From Sulfurimonas sp. (GTDB lineage: Bacteria > Campylobacterota > Campylobacteria > Campylobacterales > Sulfurimonadaceae), in NCBI RefSeq assembly GCF_028694605.1, contig NZ_JAQVKP010000001.1, positions 186,001 through 250,000 on the forward strand: 64,000 nt of DNA, given 5' to 3'. Below the pieces are notes generated by a model. The model was not told where the DNA came from. It was given only the letters and a program-made list of their open reading frames with translations, and did no database searches. This document shows positions 1-10,133 of the stretch, piece after piece (the first letter of the stretch is position 1; each line of letters starts with the position of its first letter). The position numbers were made by a program, and so were the translations under genes.

Positions 1-1
1 T

Positions 2-1342
2 ATCGGTGAAAGTGGCTATGAGTTTAGAAAACATCCAGTTGTTAGGATAAGTTTTGCAAGTGGTAAATTTACCTCTAAGGATGAATTTAATCAAAGAATA
101 TATGAGATTTTAAAATCAAACCAACAAGATTTAGGCATTGTATGCGATAAGGATTTGTCAAGTTCTGGTTGTTTTGAACAACTTATCAAAGAAGCATATT
201 TAAAATACAACCAAAAAGTAGTCATCCTTGTCGATGAATATGATAAACCAATTTTAGATAATATTGAAAATACAGAAATCGCTAGACTTATGAGAGAAGA
301 GCTTAAAAATTTCTATAGTGTGATAAAAGGGAGTGATGAATACCTTAAATTTGTATTTATCACAGGTGTAAGTAAATTTAGTAAAGTGAGTCTTTTTAGT
401 GGGCTCAATAATATCCTAGATATTACGCTCAATCCAAAATATGCAACTATTTGTGGATATACCCAAAATGATGTAGAAACAGTATTTGCAAAGCACCTTA
501 ATGGGCAAGATTTTGTTAAAATCAGACATTGGTACAATGGGTATAAATTTCTGGGAGAAGGAGTCTATAACCCTTTTGATATATTGCTTTTTATTTCAAA
601 TGAGTTTATTTATCGCAACTATTGGTTTTCGACTGCGACCCCTACATTTTTGCTTAAACTTATAGAAAAAAATGACTATTTCTTGCCTGATTTTGAAAAT
701 ATCACTAAAGATGAGTCGATGCTTGATAGCTTTGATGTGGACTATATTGAACTTGAAACTTTGATGTGGCAGACTGGGTATCTTACAATTATAGATTCAA
801 AAGAAACTCCAATAGGGATGAAATACTCTCTCTCTATTCCAAATCAAGAAGTAAAAATATCACTTTTTGGTAGTATCTCTGATTTTATGAGTAAAATTCA
901 AAATTCTATGGAAAACAAAGGCTTTATTTATGAATCATTTTTAAATCTTGATTTTAAAAGATTAGGAACCTCCATCAAATCCCTTTTTGCTTCCATTCCT
1001 TATCATCTTTATACAAATAATCCTATGTTTGAGCGGGAAGGGTATTATGTAAGTGTGTTTTATGCTTATGTTAAATCTATGGGTTTAGAGCTAAGGGTAG
1101 AAGAAACTACTAATAAAGGCAGAATTGATATGGTGGTTTTTTATCCAAATGCAATATTTGTGATGGAGTTTAAAGTTATTGCGAGTGAAACGAAGCAATC
1201 TACTGCTTTATCTCAAATCAAATCTATGAATTATCATGAAAAATACTTAAGTGACACGAGAGGTATATATCTTGTTGGGTTAGAGTTTAGCAAGAGTGAC
1301 AAAAATATCTATAAACTTGAATGGGAAAAGGTTCAAAAATAG
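2..1342 (+). CDS. AAA-ATPase-like / PD-(D/E)XK nuclease family protein, 5' partial
   Basis: The reading frame is open from base 2, so the gene begins upstream of the window; the TTG at 155 is only an internal codon. The visible N-terminal part resembles the AAA-ATPase-like domain of the DUF1703 group, with a Walker-B-like VVILVDEYDKPI and the family signature TGVSKFSKVSLFSGLNN. The C-terminal ~100 residues carry a PD-(D/E)XK nuclease pattern, GRIDMVV followed by VMEFKV. These proteins are common, often multicopy genes in host-associated and anaerobic bacteria, and their biochemical role is poorly known. The Walker A region lies outside the window. I am confident of the family and not of a function. 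Confidence 0.8.
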   Translation: MGESGYEFRKHPVVRISFASGKFTSKDEFNQRIYEILKSNQQDLGIVCDKDLSSSGCFEQLIKEAYLKYNQKVVILVDEYDKPILDNIENTEIARLMREELKNFYSVIKGSDEYLKFVFITGVSKFSKVSLFSGLNNILDITLNPKYATICGYTQNDVETVFAKHLNGQDFVKIRHWYNGYKFLGEGVYNPFDILLFISNEFIYRNYWFSTATPTFLLKLIEKNDYFLPDFENITKDESMLDSFDVDYIELETLMWQTGYLTIIDSKETPIGMKYSLSIPNQEVKISLFGSISDFMSKIQNSMENKGFIYESFLNLDFKRLGTSIKSLFASIPYHLYTNNPMFEREGYYVSVFYAYVKSMGLELRVEETTNKGRIDMVVFYPNAIFVMEFKVIASETKQSTALSQIKSMNYHEKYLSDTRGIYLVGLEFSKSDKNIYKLEWEKVQK

Positions 1343-1361
1343 AGAAGCTCTCTTTTTTGTT
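1340..1361 (+). terminator. Short intrinsic terminator
   Basis: AGAGA at 1341-1345 and TCTCT at 1349-1353 form a short stem followed by a T run, directly after the stop codon of the nuclease-family gene. Confidence 0.5.
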
Positions 1362-1453
1362 TACATGCGACTTTGTAAAACATTTTTTTTGAATTTATGA
1401 TGCCTTTATTTTTAAAGATGCCAAAAAGAGGCTATTTGGTGTATTATTTCTCC

Positions 1454-2248
1454 ATGAAAAAACTGCTTCCGCTCTCTTTTTTACTATTGCTTGGCTGTGC
1501 CACGCCTGATTCGCAAGAGAGTCTGCGCGATGTGTCCGCTTATCTTCAAAAAAGTATTATTAAAAAAGAAAAGTTCGACATATTGGCGTTTGAGAGCGAT
1601 TTGGCACAGTGCAATGGTGAGAGACTTTTTGTCTTTGTGGAGGGAGACGGAGCGGCATGGAAGAGCAGAAATGTAGTATCTAATGACCCGACTCCAAAAA
1701 AACCGACATCACTTTTTCTCTTAAACAGTGTTCAAAAAAAATGTTCTCTATATCTCGCCCGCCCATGCCAGTACACGGGGCAAAAATGTGATAAAAAAGA
1801 GTTTACAAGCCACAGATACAGCCCTGCGGTTTTAAAAAACTACAACGAAATACTCACGACTTACAAGCAAAAATATGCTATAGACGACTTTGTGCTGGTT
1901 GGATACTCCGGAGGAGGGGCAGTTGTAGCGTTGCTGGCAACCATGAGAGAAGATATATCTGCCATCGTTACGGTAGCTTCAAACCTAGACACCGATGCTT
2001 GGACAAGCTACCATAACGTCACTCCTCTCTATGGCTCATTAAATCCCGCACACTTTGCATATAAACTAGAAGACATACCACAGTACCATCTTGTAGGCTC
2101 AAGAGACACTATTGTTCCGCAAACTGTTTTTGAGAGCTACAAGAGTAGATTTTCAAATCAAAAAAATATCCATTTGTTTGTTTACGACAATGGACACTAC
2201 GATGGCTGGGACTGTTTTTTTAGAGAGTTTTTCCAATCTCTATACTAA
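1454..2248 (+). CDS. Lipoprotein alpha/beta hydrolase
   Basis: The start at 1454 (MKKLLPLS) is preferred over the in-frame ATG at 1397. It opens a classical lipoprotein signal peptide with lipobox LLLGC, so the mature protein should be lipid-anchored at Cys and exported. The mature part reads as an alpha/beta hydrolase: nucleophile elbow GYSGGGA, an acidic residue in GSRDTIVP and a late histidine in NGHYDGWD give a plausible Ser-Asp-His triad. Two cysteine-rich stretches (KKCSLYLARPCQYTGQKC) may form disulfides in the periplasm. The substrate is unknown. It stands alone between the terminator upstream and the HDOD gene promoter downstream. Confidence 0.7.
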   Translation: MKKLLPLSFLLLLGCATPDSQESLRDVSAYLQKSIIKKEKFDILAFESDLAQCNGERLFVFVEGDGAAWKSRNVVSNDPTPKKPTSLFLLNSVQKKCSLYLARPCQYTGQKCDKKEFTSHRYSPAVLKNYNEILTTYKQKYAIDDFVLVGYSGGGAVVALLATMREDISAIVTVASNLDTDAWTSYHNVTPLYGSLNPAHFAYKLEDIPQYHLVGSRDTIVPQTVFESYKSRFSNQKNIHLFVYDNGHYDGWDCFFREFFQSLY

Positions 2249-2307
2249 AGCATTCGCACTATCTAGCAAATTTCTATTGCAAAATTCAGGTTTAATTTAT
2301 AAATTGC

Positions 2308-2313
2308 TATAAT
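2308..2313 (+). promoter_or_regulatory. Probable -10 box for the HDOD/polA genes
   Basis: A perfect TATAAT at 2308-2313 lies 27 nt upstream of the TTG start at 2340 in a very AT-rich stretch. No good -35 box is visible, which is usual for sigma-70 promoters of this phylum. Confidence 0.5.
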
Positions 2314-2339
2314 AATTAGAAAAAAAAGGGGTACTTACT

Positions 2340-3152
2340 TTGAAAAGTTCTATCATTGATAACATTAAAGCACTTCCTCCGCTCTCCTCAACAATTGTAA
2401 AAATCAACCAAATTTATGCTGATGAAAACTCGACTATTAAGGATATGGGAAATGCGATTGAGCATGACCCTATGATCGTTGCAAATATCTTAAAGATTGC
2501 AAACTCCCCGCTTTATGGTTTTGGTCGTGAAATCAAAAATGCTGCACAGGCGGTCAGTCTCTTTGGAATGAGCATGACACGCTCAATCGCCATAGGAAAC
2601 TCCATAAGAAAACTACTCAATGTCGATATGCAACCTTACAGAGTGACGTCTGATGAGTTTGCTCATATCTCTTCACTGCAAGCCGCGCTCATCCTTGATT
2701 GGTACAAAAAAATAGACAGACAAAAAGCCGAAAAACTATATCTGGCAGCTTTTTTGCAAGAAACGGGAAAAATCCTTATCGCAAGCGAAGTAATTCAAAA
2801 TGACGAAGCGATTAGTTTTGCGAGTGAAGTAGAGAACTCCAATAATCTGGCAATGGTGGAGAAAGCTTATGTCAATGCCACATGTGGAGAAGTGACGGCG
2901 CTTGTCTTTAAGCACTGGGGGTTTGATGAAGAGTTTATTGAGATGATTCACTACTCCGATGCGCCTTCTCAAGCACCTAGTGAGGTAAGGGAGTTTGCAA
3001 CGGCTCTTAAAATTGTTAAAACAGTAGTTGCTATAAACAAGCCTTTTTCCGAGGTGTCTATCAACTTTGGACTTAAAATCGCACAGGACGCCGGTTATAG
3101 AGTAGAGTTGCTGGAAGAGTCAATTAATAACATCATGCAATCAGTGTTTTAA
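2340..3152 (+). CDS. HDOD domain protein
   Basis: A 270-residue protein made up of a single HDOD domain (LPPLSSTIVKINQIYAD, then EHDPMIVANILKIANSPLYG and the AAFLQETGKILIA segment). HDOD proteins are metal-site-degenerate relatives of HD phosphohydrolases that act in signalling. The start is TTG, with a purine-rich AAAAAAAGGGG tract upstream. The stop overlaps the polA start by one base (TAATG), so polA is probably translationally coupled to it. The likely role is regulatory, but neither target nor ligand can be read from the sequence. Confidence 0.85.
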   Translation: MKSSIIDNIKALPPLSSTIVKINQIYADENSTIKDMGNAIEHDPMIVANILKIANSPLYGFGREIKNAAQAVSLFGMSMTRSIAIGNSIRKLLNVDMQPYRVTSDEFAHISSLQAALILDWYKKIDRQKAEKLYLAAFLQETGKILIASEVIQNDEAISFASEVENSNNLAMVEKAYVNATCGEVTALVFKHWGFDEEFIEMIHYSDAPSQAPSEVREFATALKIVKTVVAINKPFSEVSINFGLKIAQDAGYRVELLEESINNIMQSVF

Positions 3153-5872
3153 TGAACAAAATAGTTACTGTTATCGACACATTTGGTTTTTTCTTCCGCA
3201 GTTTTTATGCACTGCCGCAGCACCTCAAAAACAAAGAGGGCTTTCCCACAGGACTGCTGACGGGCTTTGTCAATTTTATCTCCTCTCTTCAAAAGCAGCA
3301 TGAGAGTGATTATCTTATCTTTGCTATCGATACTAAGGGGGAGAGTTTTCGCTCTCAGATAGACCCAAACTATAAAGCACACCGCACCCCGCCGCCCGCT
3401 GAACTTCTTATGCAGCTTCCCATAGCCATTGAGTGGATAGAGAAGATGGGCTACAAAACGCTTGGTCAAACGGGCTATGAAGCCGATGATATGATAGCAA
3501 CCGTTGTACGCTTTGCAAAGACAAAAGGCTATGATGTGCGTGTCGTTTCACACGATAAAGACCTTTTTCAGCTTATAGACGATGGCAAAGTCGTTTTGGT
3601 AGATGCCATCAAAAAGCAGACGATTGATGAGCAGGCTTGCTATGAGAAGTATGGTATCCATCCAAAGCAGTTTATCGACTATCAGGCTATCTTGGGAGAC
3701 AGTGCGGACAATATCCCAGGAGTGAAAGGGATAGGCAAAGTAGGAGCGCAGAAACTTTTGCAAGAGTATGGAAGTTTGGATGCTATATATGCAAATATAG
3801 AGAGTGTAAAACCCGCTGCTATGCAAAAAAAGCTTTTGGAGTCAAAAGAGGTTGCCTACATGTCAAAAGAACTTGTAACGCTCAGGGATGATGTGTTGGG
3901 GGATTTTGATTTTGAAGAGTACAGGATGGATATCGAAAATCCATTTTTAAACATCTATGACGAGCTTGTCAAATATGAGCAAAACGCTATTTTAAGAACA
4001 CTGCAAGCAAAAAATGTTGTAACAAAAGAGGAGCATCAAGAGGCAGTAAAAAAAGTAGAAGAAGAAGTTCAAAAGAGCAAAGGAGTTCACTTTCAAGCAA
4101 AACTTCTTACCGATGCAAAAGAGATTGATGCGGTTTTGGCAACTTTGAGCAGAGACAGTGTTGTTGCTTTTGATACGGAGACTACGGGACTAGACTATGA
4201 AAAAGACACTCTTGTCGGGTTTAGTTTCTGTTTGAATGATACGGAAGCGTACTATGTTCCTATTGCTCATTTTTATCTCGGTGTGGGAGAGCAGATAGAA
4301 GAACACAAGGCAAAAGAGGCGATACGCAAGATATTTGGCTCACTTGTGGTTGGGCATAACATCAAGTTTGATTTGCATTTTGTTTTAAAGTTTTTGGGTG
4401 AAGAGGATTTGGAGATTTTTGCGGACTCTATGATTCTTGCATGGCTTATCAATCCTGAGAGTGCACTCTCACTTGACAAACTCTCTGAAGCGCTGCTTGG
4501 GCATACTATGCTTCACTACAAAGATACCGTCAAAAAAGGGGAGACTTTCGCAAGTGTGGCACTTGAAGATGCGTGTCGCTATGCGGCTGAGGATGCCTAT
4601 GTAACGCGCAAACTCTACCATCTTTTTTTAGAGATGTTGGAGCTTCAAGGAGCATCGCATCTTATCAAAGAGGCAAGAGAGGTGGAGTTTCCTTTTATCA
4701 AAACGCTTCTGAAGATGGAGAGGGTAGGCATAGAGGTGAACCGCGCTTCGCTTGAGTGTTTTTTGGCAGAAGCAAAAGAGAGTTTAAATGATTTGACGAA
4801 AAAGATATACGCTCTGGCAGGGTGTGAGTTTAACATTAACTCCACACAGCAGCTAGGTACTGTACTTTTTGAAACACTTGGATTAGAGAGCGGCAAAAAG
4901 ACAAAAACAGGATACTCCACTGATGAGGGTGTGCTTAGTTCACTTCAGGATGCACACGAGGTTATCCCCTATCTTTTAGAGTACCGAGAGGTCTATAAAC
5001 TCTACTCAACCTACATCGAACCGCTTTTAAAACTTAGCCGTGCGGACAAGGCAAGCCGTATCCACACCTCTTTTGTGCAGACCGGAACGACTACTGGACG
5101 ACTTAGTTCTAAAAATCCAAACTTGCAAAACATCCCCACTAGAACAAAACTCGGCACAAGGATACGAGAGGCGTTTGTGGCAGGAGAGGGCAAGAAGCTC
5201 ATAGGTATAGACTACTCCCAGATTGAGCTTAGACTTCTTGCGCACTTTACGCAAGACCGTGTGCTTGTAGAGGCGTTTAGAGAGGATAAAGATATCCACA
5301 TGCAAACAGCTATCGCCCTTTTTGGCGAAGAGGAAGCAGCGTCTAAGAGAAACATCGCAAAAACGGTCAATTTTGGACTGCTTTATGGTATGGGGCAAAA
5401 GAAGCTCTCCGAGACGCTTGGCATCACGACAAAAGAGGCAAAAGAGATTATCGAGAAGTATTTTGAGGCTTTTCCAACGGTTAAGAGTTATTTTCGCTCT
5501 GTTGTGGACTTTTCAAAAGAGGTGGGATATGTTGCCACACTTCTTGGACGCAGACGCTACTTTGATTATGCAAATGCTTCTCCGATGTTTAAAGCCGCAT
5601 ACGAGAGAGAAGCGGTTAACAGCCTTTTTCAGGGGAGTGCCAGTGATCTTATCAAGCTAAGTATGAACAAAATCCATAAAGCAATAGAGGATGAGGGGCT
5701 TGGTGTCAAGATGCTGTTACAAATTCACGATGAGTTGATTTTTGAAGCCGATGCCTCACAAGCCCAGATTTTGGGGAGAAGATTTCAAGAAATCATGCAA
5801 AACATTATGCCGCTCAACGTTCCGCTAAAAGCGAGCCTTAACATCGGAGACAACTGGAGCGAGTTAAAATAA
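3152..5872 (+). CDS. polA: DNA polymerase I
   Basis: A 906-residue family A DNA polymerase used in Okazaki-fragment maturation and repair. The N-terminal ~290 residues are the 5' nuclease (FIDYQAILGDSADNIPGVKGIG). A 3'-5' exonuclease domain follows, with intact catalytic DTETTG near residue 340. The polymerase domain carries motif A DYSQIELR (~685), motif B RNIAKTVNFGLLYG and motif C QIHDELIFE (~858). All three activities therefore look intact. The start overlaps the HDOD stop by one base. opgB begins 13 nt after the polA stop, so the three genes may be co-transcribed. Confidence 0.98.
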   Translation: MNKIVTVIDTFGFFFRSFYALPQHLKNKEGFPTGLLTGFVNFISSLQKQHESDYLIFAIDTKGESFRSQIDPNYKAHRTPPPAELLMQLPIAIEWIEKMGYKTLGQTGYEADDMIATVVRFAKTKGYDVRVVSHDKDLFQLIDDGKVVLVDAIKKQTIDEQACYEKYGIHPKQFIDYQAILGDSADNIPGVKGIGKVGAQKLLQEYGSLDAIYANIESVKPAAMQKKLLESKEVAYMSKELVTLRDDVLGDFDFEEYRMDIENPFLNIYDELVKYEQNAILRTLQAKNVVTKEEHQEAVKKVEEEVQKSKGVHFQAKLLTDAKEIDAVLATLSRDSVVAFDTETTGLDYEKDTLVGFSFCLNDTEAYYVPIAHFYLGVGEQIEEHKAKEAIRKIFGSLVVGHNIKFDLHFVLKFLGEEDLEIFADSMILAWLINPESALSLDKLSEALLGHTMLHYKDTVKKGETFASVALEDACRYAAEDAYVTRKLYHLFLEMLELQGASHLIKEAREVEFPFIKTLLKMERVGIEVNRASLECFLAEAKESLNDLTKKIYALAGCEFNINSTQQLGTVLFETLGLESGKKTKTGYSTDEGVLSSLQDAHEVIPYLLEYREVYKLYSTYIEPLLKLSRADKASRIHTSFVQTGTTTGRLSSKNPNLQNIPTRTKLGTRIREAFVAGEGKKLIGIDYSQIELRLLAHFTQDRVLVEAFREDKDIHMQTAIALFGEEEAASKRNIAKTVNFGLLYGMGQKKLSETLGITTKEAKEIIEKYFEAFPTVKSYFRSVVDFSKEVGYVATLLGRRRYFDYANASPMFKAAYEREAVNSLFQGSASDLIKLSMNKIHKAIEDEGLGVKMLLQIHDELIFEADASQAQILGRRFQEIMQNIMPLNVPLKASLNIGDNWSELK

Positions 5873-5885
5873 CTTTGTTGTACAG

Positions 5886-8207
5886 ATGAGCATTATCTTT
5901 TTATCACTTTTTTTCTTCATCTTTGCTGTCGCAACTACAAGGTATAAGGTAAAGCATCAAAAAAGAGTTCTTTTTGATGCATCTCTCTTCTTTTTATATG
6001 GTTTTTTAACTATCGCCTATTTTGTAGCCAACTATTTTACAGGTGTCGGGATCAATGAAACAGTTGTAGCAACGATAAACTTAGGGGTTGGCGATGCCGG
6101 ATTTGGCGAGTATCTGCTGCTTATCGCTGTTGCTTTTGTTGCTTTTGTCGCTCTTTTTATAGCGGCTTTTTTTTATTACCGTCATCTTGGCACCGTTGTT
6201 GCAGTGCAACCGCAAAAGATAAAATCCTTTTTGCATAACGGATTTTTGATTTTGGCATTTTTGACACACCCGGCTTTGCACAATATAAAAAATCTCATTT
6301 TTTCCGTCACAATCCAGCAAGCAGATGACTTTTACGAGTATTACAAGTTTCCCTCTGATTTTAACGGAACGTTGCGTAAGAAAAATATAGTTTTCATCTA
6401 TGCTGAGAGCGTGGAGAGAACATACTTTGACAAAGAGATATTTGCCGATTTGATGCCAAATATGAGTAAGCTTATCCAAGATAAAAATGCTCTTGAATTT
6501 ACAAATATCGTCCAGACAAACGGTACAGACTACACCATAGCGGGTACTACCGCCACGCAGTGTGCTATTCCGCTCTTTACAACTTCAGGAGGCAACTCAA
6601 TGGAGGGGGTGGATAAGTTTTACCCAAAAGCTCTCTGTATAGGAGATATGCTGAAAAAAGAGAGCTACTATCTTAGTATGATGCAAGGCAGCAGTGTCCA
6701 ATTTTCAGGTATGGATAAATTTTATAAGACGCATGGTTTTGACAGTGTTGAGGGAAAAGAGAAGCTGCTTAAGCGAGTAAAGGACAAAAGATATGTTAAT
6801 GGATGGGGCTTATATGATGATACACTTCTTGAGTTGGCATACAAAGAGTTTGAGCATCTCTCATCCTCTAAAGAGAAGTTTGCGCTCTTTTTGCACACCT
6901 TAGACACGCACCATCCAAACGGGCATCTCTCCGCCTCATGTAATAAAAATTTATATATGGATGGCTCAAATAAGATTCTAAATACCGTAAAATGCGCTGA
7001 TTTTTTAATTAGTGATTTTATAAAAAAAGTAAAAGAGTCTAAGTACGGCAAAGATACTGTTGTAGTTGTAGTTTCAGACCATTTGGCGATGAGAAATACG
7101 GCTAAAGAGAAGTTGGAACAATCAAAAAAAAGACGCAATCTCTTCGTTGTCTTTGACCCTGAGAGCAACGCATACGTGGCAGAGGAGAAGATAGGAACTC
7201 CTTTTGATGTCGCCCCTACGGTACTCTCTTTTCTTAACATCCATACAGATTTGGGTTTAGGCAGAAATCTGAGGGAAAAAGAGTCTATTTACGGTATGTT
7301 TGAGGATTTTGGCATTCGTTTAAACCAGTGGCGAAATGATATAGTGAGTTTTTGGAAATTCCCAAAAATGGCGGACTATTTTAGAACTGATTTGAAAAAG
7401 ATGACGGTGTATATAGGAGAAAACCACTACAAACTCCCTGTTTTATTTAAGGTCTTGCAAAGCAGTGTTGAGCCGTATTTTGAGTTTAACCGTGCATGGA
7501 AGCTTTATGAGCAGTTAGAGCATTTTAAGGAAAATGAGAAGTTTTTATGGATAGATAGGTGTGAGAGGCTCAATTACATTTTTGATACAGACATCGCAAA
7601 GAAGTATTGTGTCGCAGAGGGTGTGGTAGGGCAATATTATCAAGTTCAAGGTATAAACCCTTTAAGAGAGTATAAAATTGGCGATGAGAGCGAAGAGTTG
7701 ACCCAGATATATGACACAAACAAAGTATTGGAAAAGATAAATATGGTAAAAGCAAATGGAGTAAGTTACCCGGCTTTGATAAAAGATGCTATAGTATTTA
7801 AAAAAGAGGGGTATCCAAATTTTTTAAAAAATATGGAGGGTGTTTCATACGCTGAAAAGTTTGGACGATGGACGGATGCACAATTGCATCCAAGTGCACG
7901 TTTTACATTTGTAGAGCCGCTTCCTAAAAAATTTAGAGTTGAGCTTGTTTGCGGAGCTTATGGCGAGAATGTCGGAAATGTTGTCAAAGTCATGGTTGGT
8001 GGGAATATGCAAGAGTTTACGCCGCAACACAAAGAGCCTAGAAAGTATCTGCTTTCTTTTGAAAATGAGAATAACGCAAGCACCATAGAGATAGTGCCGC
8101 CAAAACCGTTTGTTTTAAAAGAGAAGTTGGAGGGAAGCGATGAGAGGGGGTTTGGACTCTCTTTGGTAAGTTTAAAAATAATTAATCTTGAGGATAGTAA
8201 AAAATGA
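5886..8207 (+). CDS. opgB: OpgB/MdoB-type phosphoglycerol transferase
   Basis: A 773-residue membrane protein with about four N-terminal hydrophobic helices and a large extracytoplasmic alkaline-phosphatase-superfamily domain. The segment around residue 212 (FTNIVQTNGTDYTIAG, then TQCAIPLF) and the following YPKALCIGDMLK match E. coli OpgB closely, and VVVVSDHLAM near 396 supplies metal ligands. The family moves phosphoglycerol from phosphatidylglycerol to periplasmic glucans; the acceptor here is inferred. The C-terminal ~250 residues have no obvious catalytic motif. The stop overlaps the histidine kinase start (ATGA), so it shares a transcript with a two-component system that may respond to the envelope. 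Confidence 0.8.
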   Translation: MSIIFLSLFFFIFAVATTRYKVKHQKRVLFDASLFFLYGFLTIAYFVANYFTGVGINETVVATINLGVGDAGFGEYLLLIAVAFVAFVALFIAAFFYYRHLGTVVAVQPQKIKSFLHNGFLILAFLTHPALHNIKNLIFSVTIQQADDFYEYYKFPSDFNGTLRKKNIVFIYAESVERTYFDKEIFADLMPNMSKLIQDKNALEFTNIVQTNGTDYTIAGTTATQCAIPLFTTSGGNSMEGVDKFYPKALCIGDMLKKESYYLSMMQGSSVQFSGMDKFYKTHGFDSVEGKEKLLKRVKDKRYVNGWGLYDDTLLELAYKEFEHLSSSKEKFALFLHTLDTHHPNGHLSASCNKNLYMDGSNKILNTVKCADFLISDFIKKVKESKYGKDTVVVVVSDHLAMRNTAKEKLEQSKKRRNLFVVFDPESNAYVAEEKIGTPFDVAPTVLSFLNIHTDLGLGRNLREKESIYGMFEDFGIRLNQWRNDIVSFWKFPKMADYFRTDLKKMTVYIGENHYKLPVLFKVLQSSVEPYFEFNRAWKLYEQLEHFKENEKFLWIDRCERLNYIFDTDIAKKYCVAEGVVGQYYQVQGINPLREYKIGDESEELTQIYDTNKVLEKINMVKANGVSYPALIKDAIVFKKEGYPNFLKNMEGVSYAEKFGRWTDAQLHPSARFTFVEPLPKKFRVELVCGAYGENVGNVVKVMVGGNMQEFTPQHKEPRKYLLSFENENNASTIEIVPPKPFVLKEKLEGSDERGFGLSLVSLKIINLEDSKK

Positions 8208-9487
8208 TAAAAAATTCATCTCTTGTATCCAAAGATAGTGTTTTAGGAAAAGTTTCGATGCTCAAACAGTATAAAGAGGCGATTGAGAAGAGCAATATTA
8301 TCTCTAAAACGGATGCTGATGGGATTATCACTTTTGCCAATGATGAATTTTGCAAAATAAGCGGCTACAGCCAAGAAGAGCTGCTTGGAAAAAACCACAA
8401 CATCGTTCGCCATCCATCTGTGCCACAAGAGAAGTTTGAGCTTCTTTGGGATACGATAAGCCAAAGAGAGGTCTATAGAGATACGGTCAAAAACCTTGCC
8501 AAAGACGGTTCCACTTTCTATGTAAATACAACCATTATACCAATTCTTGATGAAAATAAAGAGATTGTTGAGTATGTGGCTATTCGTTATGATGTTACAA
8601 AAGAGGTACTTTTGCGAGAGGAGCTTTTACGAAAAGAAGCAGCATATGAAGAGTTGAACAAAAGCCTTGAAAAAAGGGTGCAAGAGCAGACACGAGAGCT
8701 AGTCGCACTCAATGAAAATCTTCAAAAACGCATAAGCGATGAGGTGGCAAAAAATGAGCAAAAACAGCGTGTGATGTTTTGGCAGTCACGCCATGCGAGT
8801 TTGGGGCAGATGCTTGCCAACATCGCTCATCAGTGGAGACAGCCGCTTACGGAGCTAAGCCTTACACTTTTCAATATGAAAAAAGCAGTTGCAGCTCAAA
8901 ATAGTGATGATTTTTCAAGATTTTACGATGAGAGTAAGTTTGCGATACAAAATATGTCACAAACGATTGATGATTTTGCAAATTTTTTCTCTCCAAATAA
9001 ACAAAAACACCGCTTCAACGTCAAAGAGAGTGCCGAGGAGGCACTTACCCTTTTAGATAATGTTTTAGCAGAAGAGATGATAACGGTAAAAAAAGAGCTT
9101 CAAGACGGTTATGTTCTTGGTGTCTCAAACGAACTCACACAGGTTATCATCAACCTTGTCAACAACGCCAAAGACGCTTTTAACCACAATAGCATTCTTT
9201 TGAGAGAGATTGTGGTGCGCGTGAAAAACAACGGCGCTTTTGTGCTTGTTGAGGTGGCAGACAATGCAGGCGGTATATCAAAAGAGAATATTGAGAAGAT
9301 TTTTGAACCATACTTTACGACAAAGCACAAAAGCCGTGGCACGGGGCTTGGGCTTTTTATGTCGCGGATGATTTGCGAACAGGGACTAGGCGGCACGCTT
9401 GATGTTAAAAGCAGTAAAAAAAATAGTATATTTAGTATAAAAATTCCATTGGATAAAGATGAAGAAGAGAACATTAAAAGAGCTTAA
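8204..9487 (+). CDS. PAS-domain sensor histidine kinase
   Basis: A 427-residue cytosolic kinase with no membrane helix. An aerotaxis-type PAS domain lies at about 25-130 (FANDEFCKISGYSQEELLGKN, NIVRHPSVPQ). A coiled-coil linker follows, then an H-box with the phosphorylatable His in ANIAHQWRQP (~207), and an HATPase domain with N box NLVNNAKDAF, G1 VADNAGGI and G2 GTGLGLFMS. It overlaps opgB by 4 nt and the response regulator by 29 nt, so the two are almost certainly cognate partners. The PAS ligand is not evident. Confidence 0.93.
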   Translation: MIKNSSLVSKDSVLGKVSMLKQYKEAIEKSNIISKTDADGIITFANDEFCKISGYSQEELLGKNHNIVRHPSVPQEKFELLWDTISQREVYRDTVKNLAKDGSTFYVNTTIIPILDENKEIVEYVAIRYDVTKEVLLREELLRKEAAYEELNKSLEKRVQEQTRELVALNENLQKRISDEVAKNEQKQRVMFWQSRHASLGQMLANIAHQWRQPLTELSLTLFNMKKAVAAQNSDDFSRFYDESKFAIQNMSQTIDDFANFFSPNKQKHRFNVKESAEEALTLLDNVLAEEMITVKKELQDGYVLGVSNELTQVIINLVNNAKDAFNHNSILLREIVVRVKNNGAFVLVEVADNAGGISKENIEKIFEPYFTTKHKSRGTGLGLFMSRMICEQGLGGTLDVKSSKKNSIFSIKIPLDKDEEENIKRA

Positions 9488-10133
9488 AATTCTGCTTGTT
9501 GAAGATGAAGAGAGTCTTGCAAGGCTTCTCAAAGAGGCGATTGGAGATAGTTTTCATAGTTTTACCATCGCAAAAGACGGAGTAGAGGGGATGGAACTCT
9601 TTAGAAAAATCAAACCCGATATCGTCATCACCGACATTATGATGCCGCATAAAACTGGGCTGGAGATGGCAAGAGAGATACGAGAGGTCAATACAAACAT
9701 CCCAATAATCGTACTCAGCGCATTTAGTGAAAAAGAGAAACTTTTTGGTGCTATAGATGCCGGAGTGAGCAAATATTTTTTAAAACCATACCATGCAGAG
9801 GATATTTTGGAGTATATAAACTCTATCACCTCTAAAATTCAAGACAGAGTAGTGAAGCTAAATGAGTGCTTTGTTTTCAACAAAACGACCAATTCACTCT
9901 ACAAAAATGAAAAATATGTTGCTTTGACAAAAAATGAGGTTAAATTTCTAACGCTTCTTCTGGAAAGTAAAAACAAAACACTTGATGAAGTCTCCATAAA
10001 AGAGAGCTTGTGGGGGAATGAGGCGAGTGATGAGAGAGTGCGAACCTTCATCAAGCGCCTGCGTGAAAAAACCTCGAAAAACCTTGTTAAAAACATAAAA
10101 GGTTTTGGGTATCAGCTAATTAGCGAAAGTTAG
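9459..10133 (+). CDS. OmpR-type response regulator
   Basis: 224 residues: a receiver domain with acidic pocket VEDEE, phosphoacceptor Asp59 in VITDIMMP, the switch Ser in IIVLSAF and Lys in YFLKPYHAED, followed by a winged-helix DNA-binding domain (LTKNEVKFLTLLLE, then RVRTFIKRLREK). The start lies 29 nt inside the kinase gene, which implies translational coupling. It should be the phosphorylation partner of the PAS kinase. Its end overlaps the convergent reductase gene by 14 bp. Confidence 0.95.
   Translation: MKKRTLKELKILLVEDEESLARLLKEAIGDSFHSFTIAKDGVEGMELFRKIKPDIVITDIMMPHKTGLEMAREIREVNTNIPIIVLSAFSEKEKLFGAIDAGVSKYFLKPYHAEDILEYINSITSKIQDRVVKLNECFVFNKTTNSLYKNEKYVALTKNEVKFLTLLLESKNKTLDEVSIKESLWGNEASDERVRTFIKRLREKTSKNLVKNIKGFGYQLISES

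Noticed and set aside
6722-7240. A 172-codon minus-strand ORF
   Set aside because: Antisense shadow of opgB, low-complexity Ser/Thr/Phe composition.
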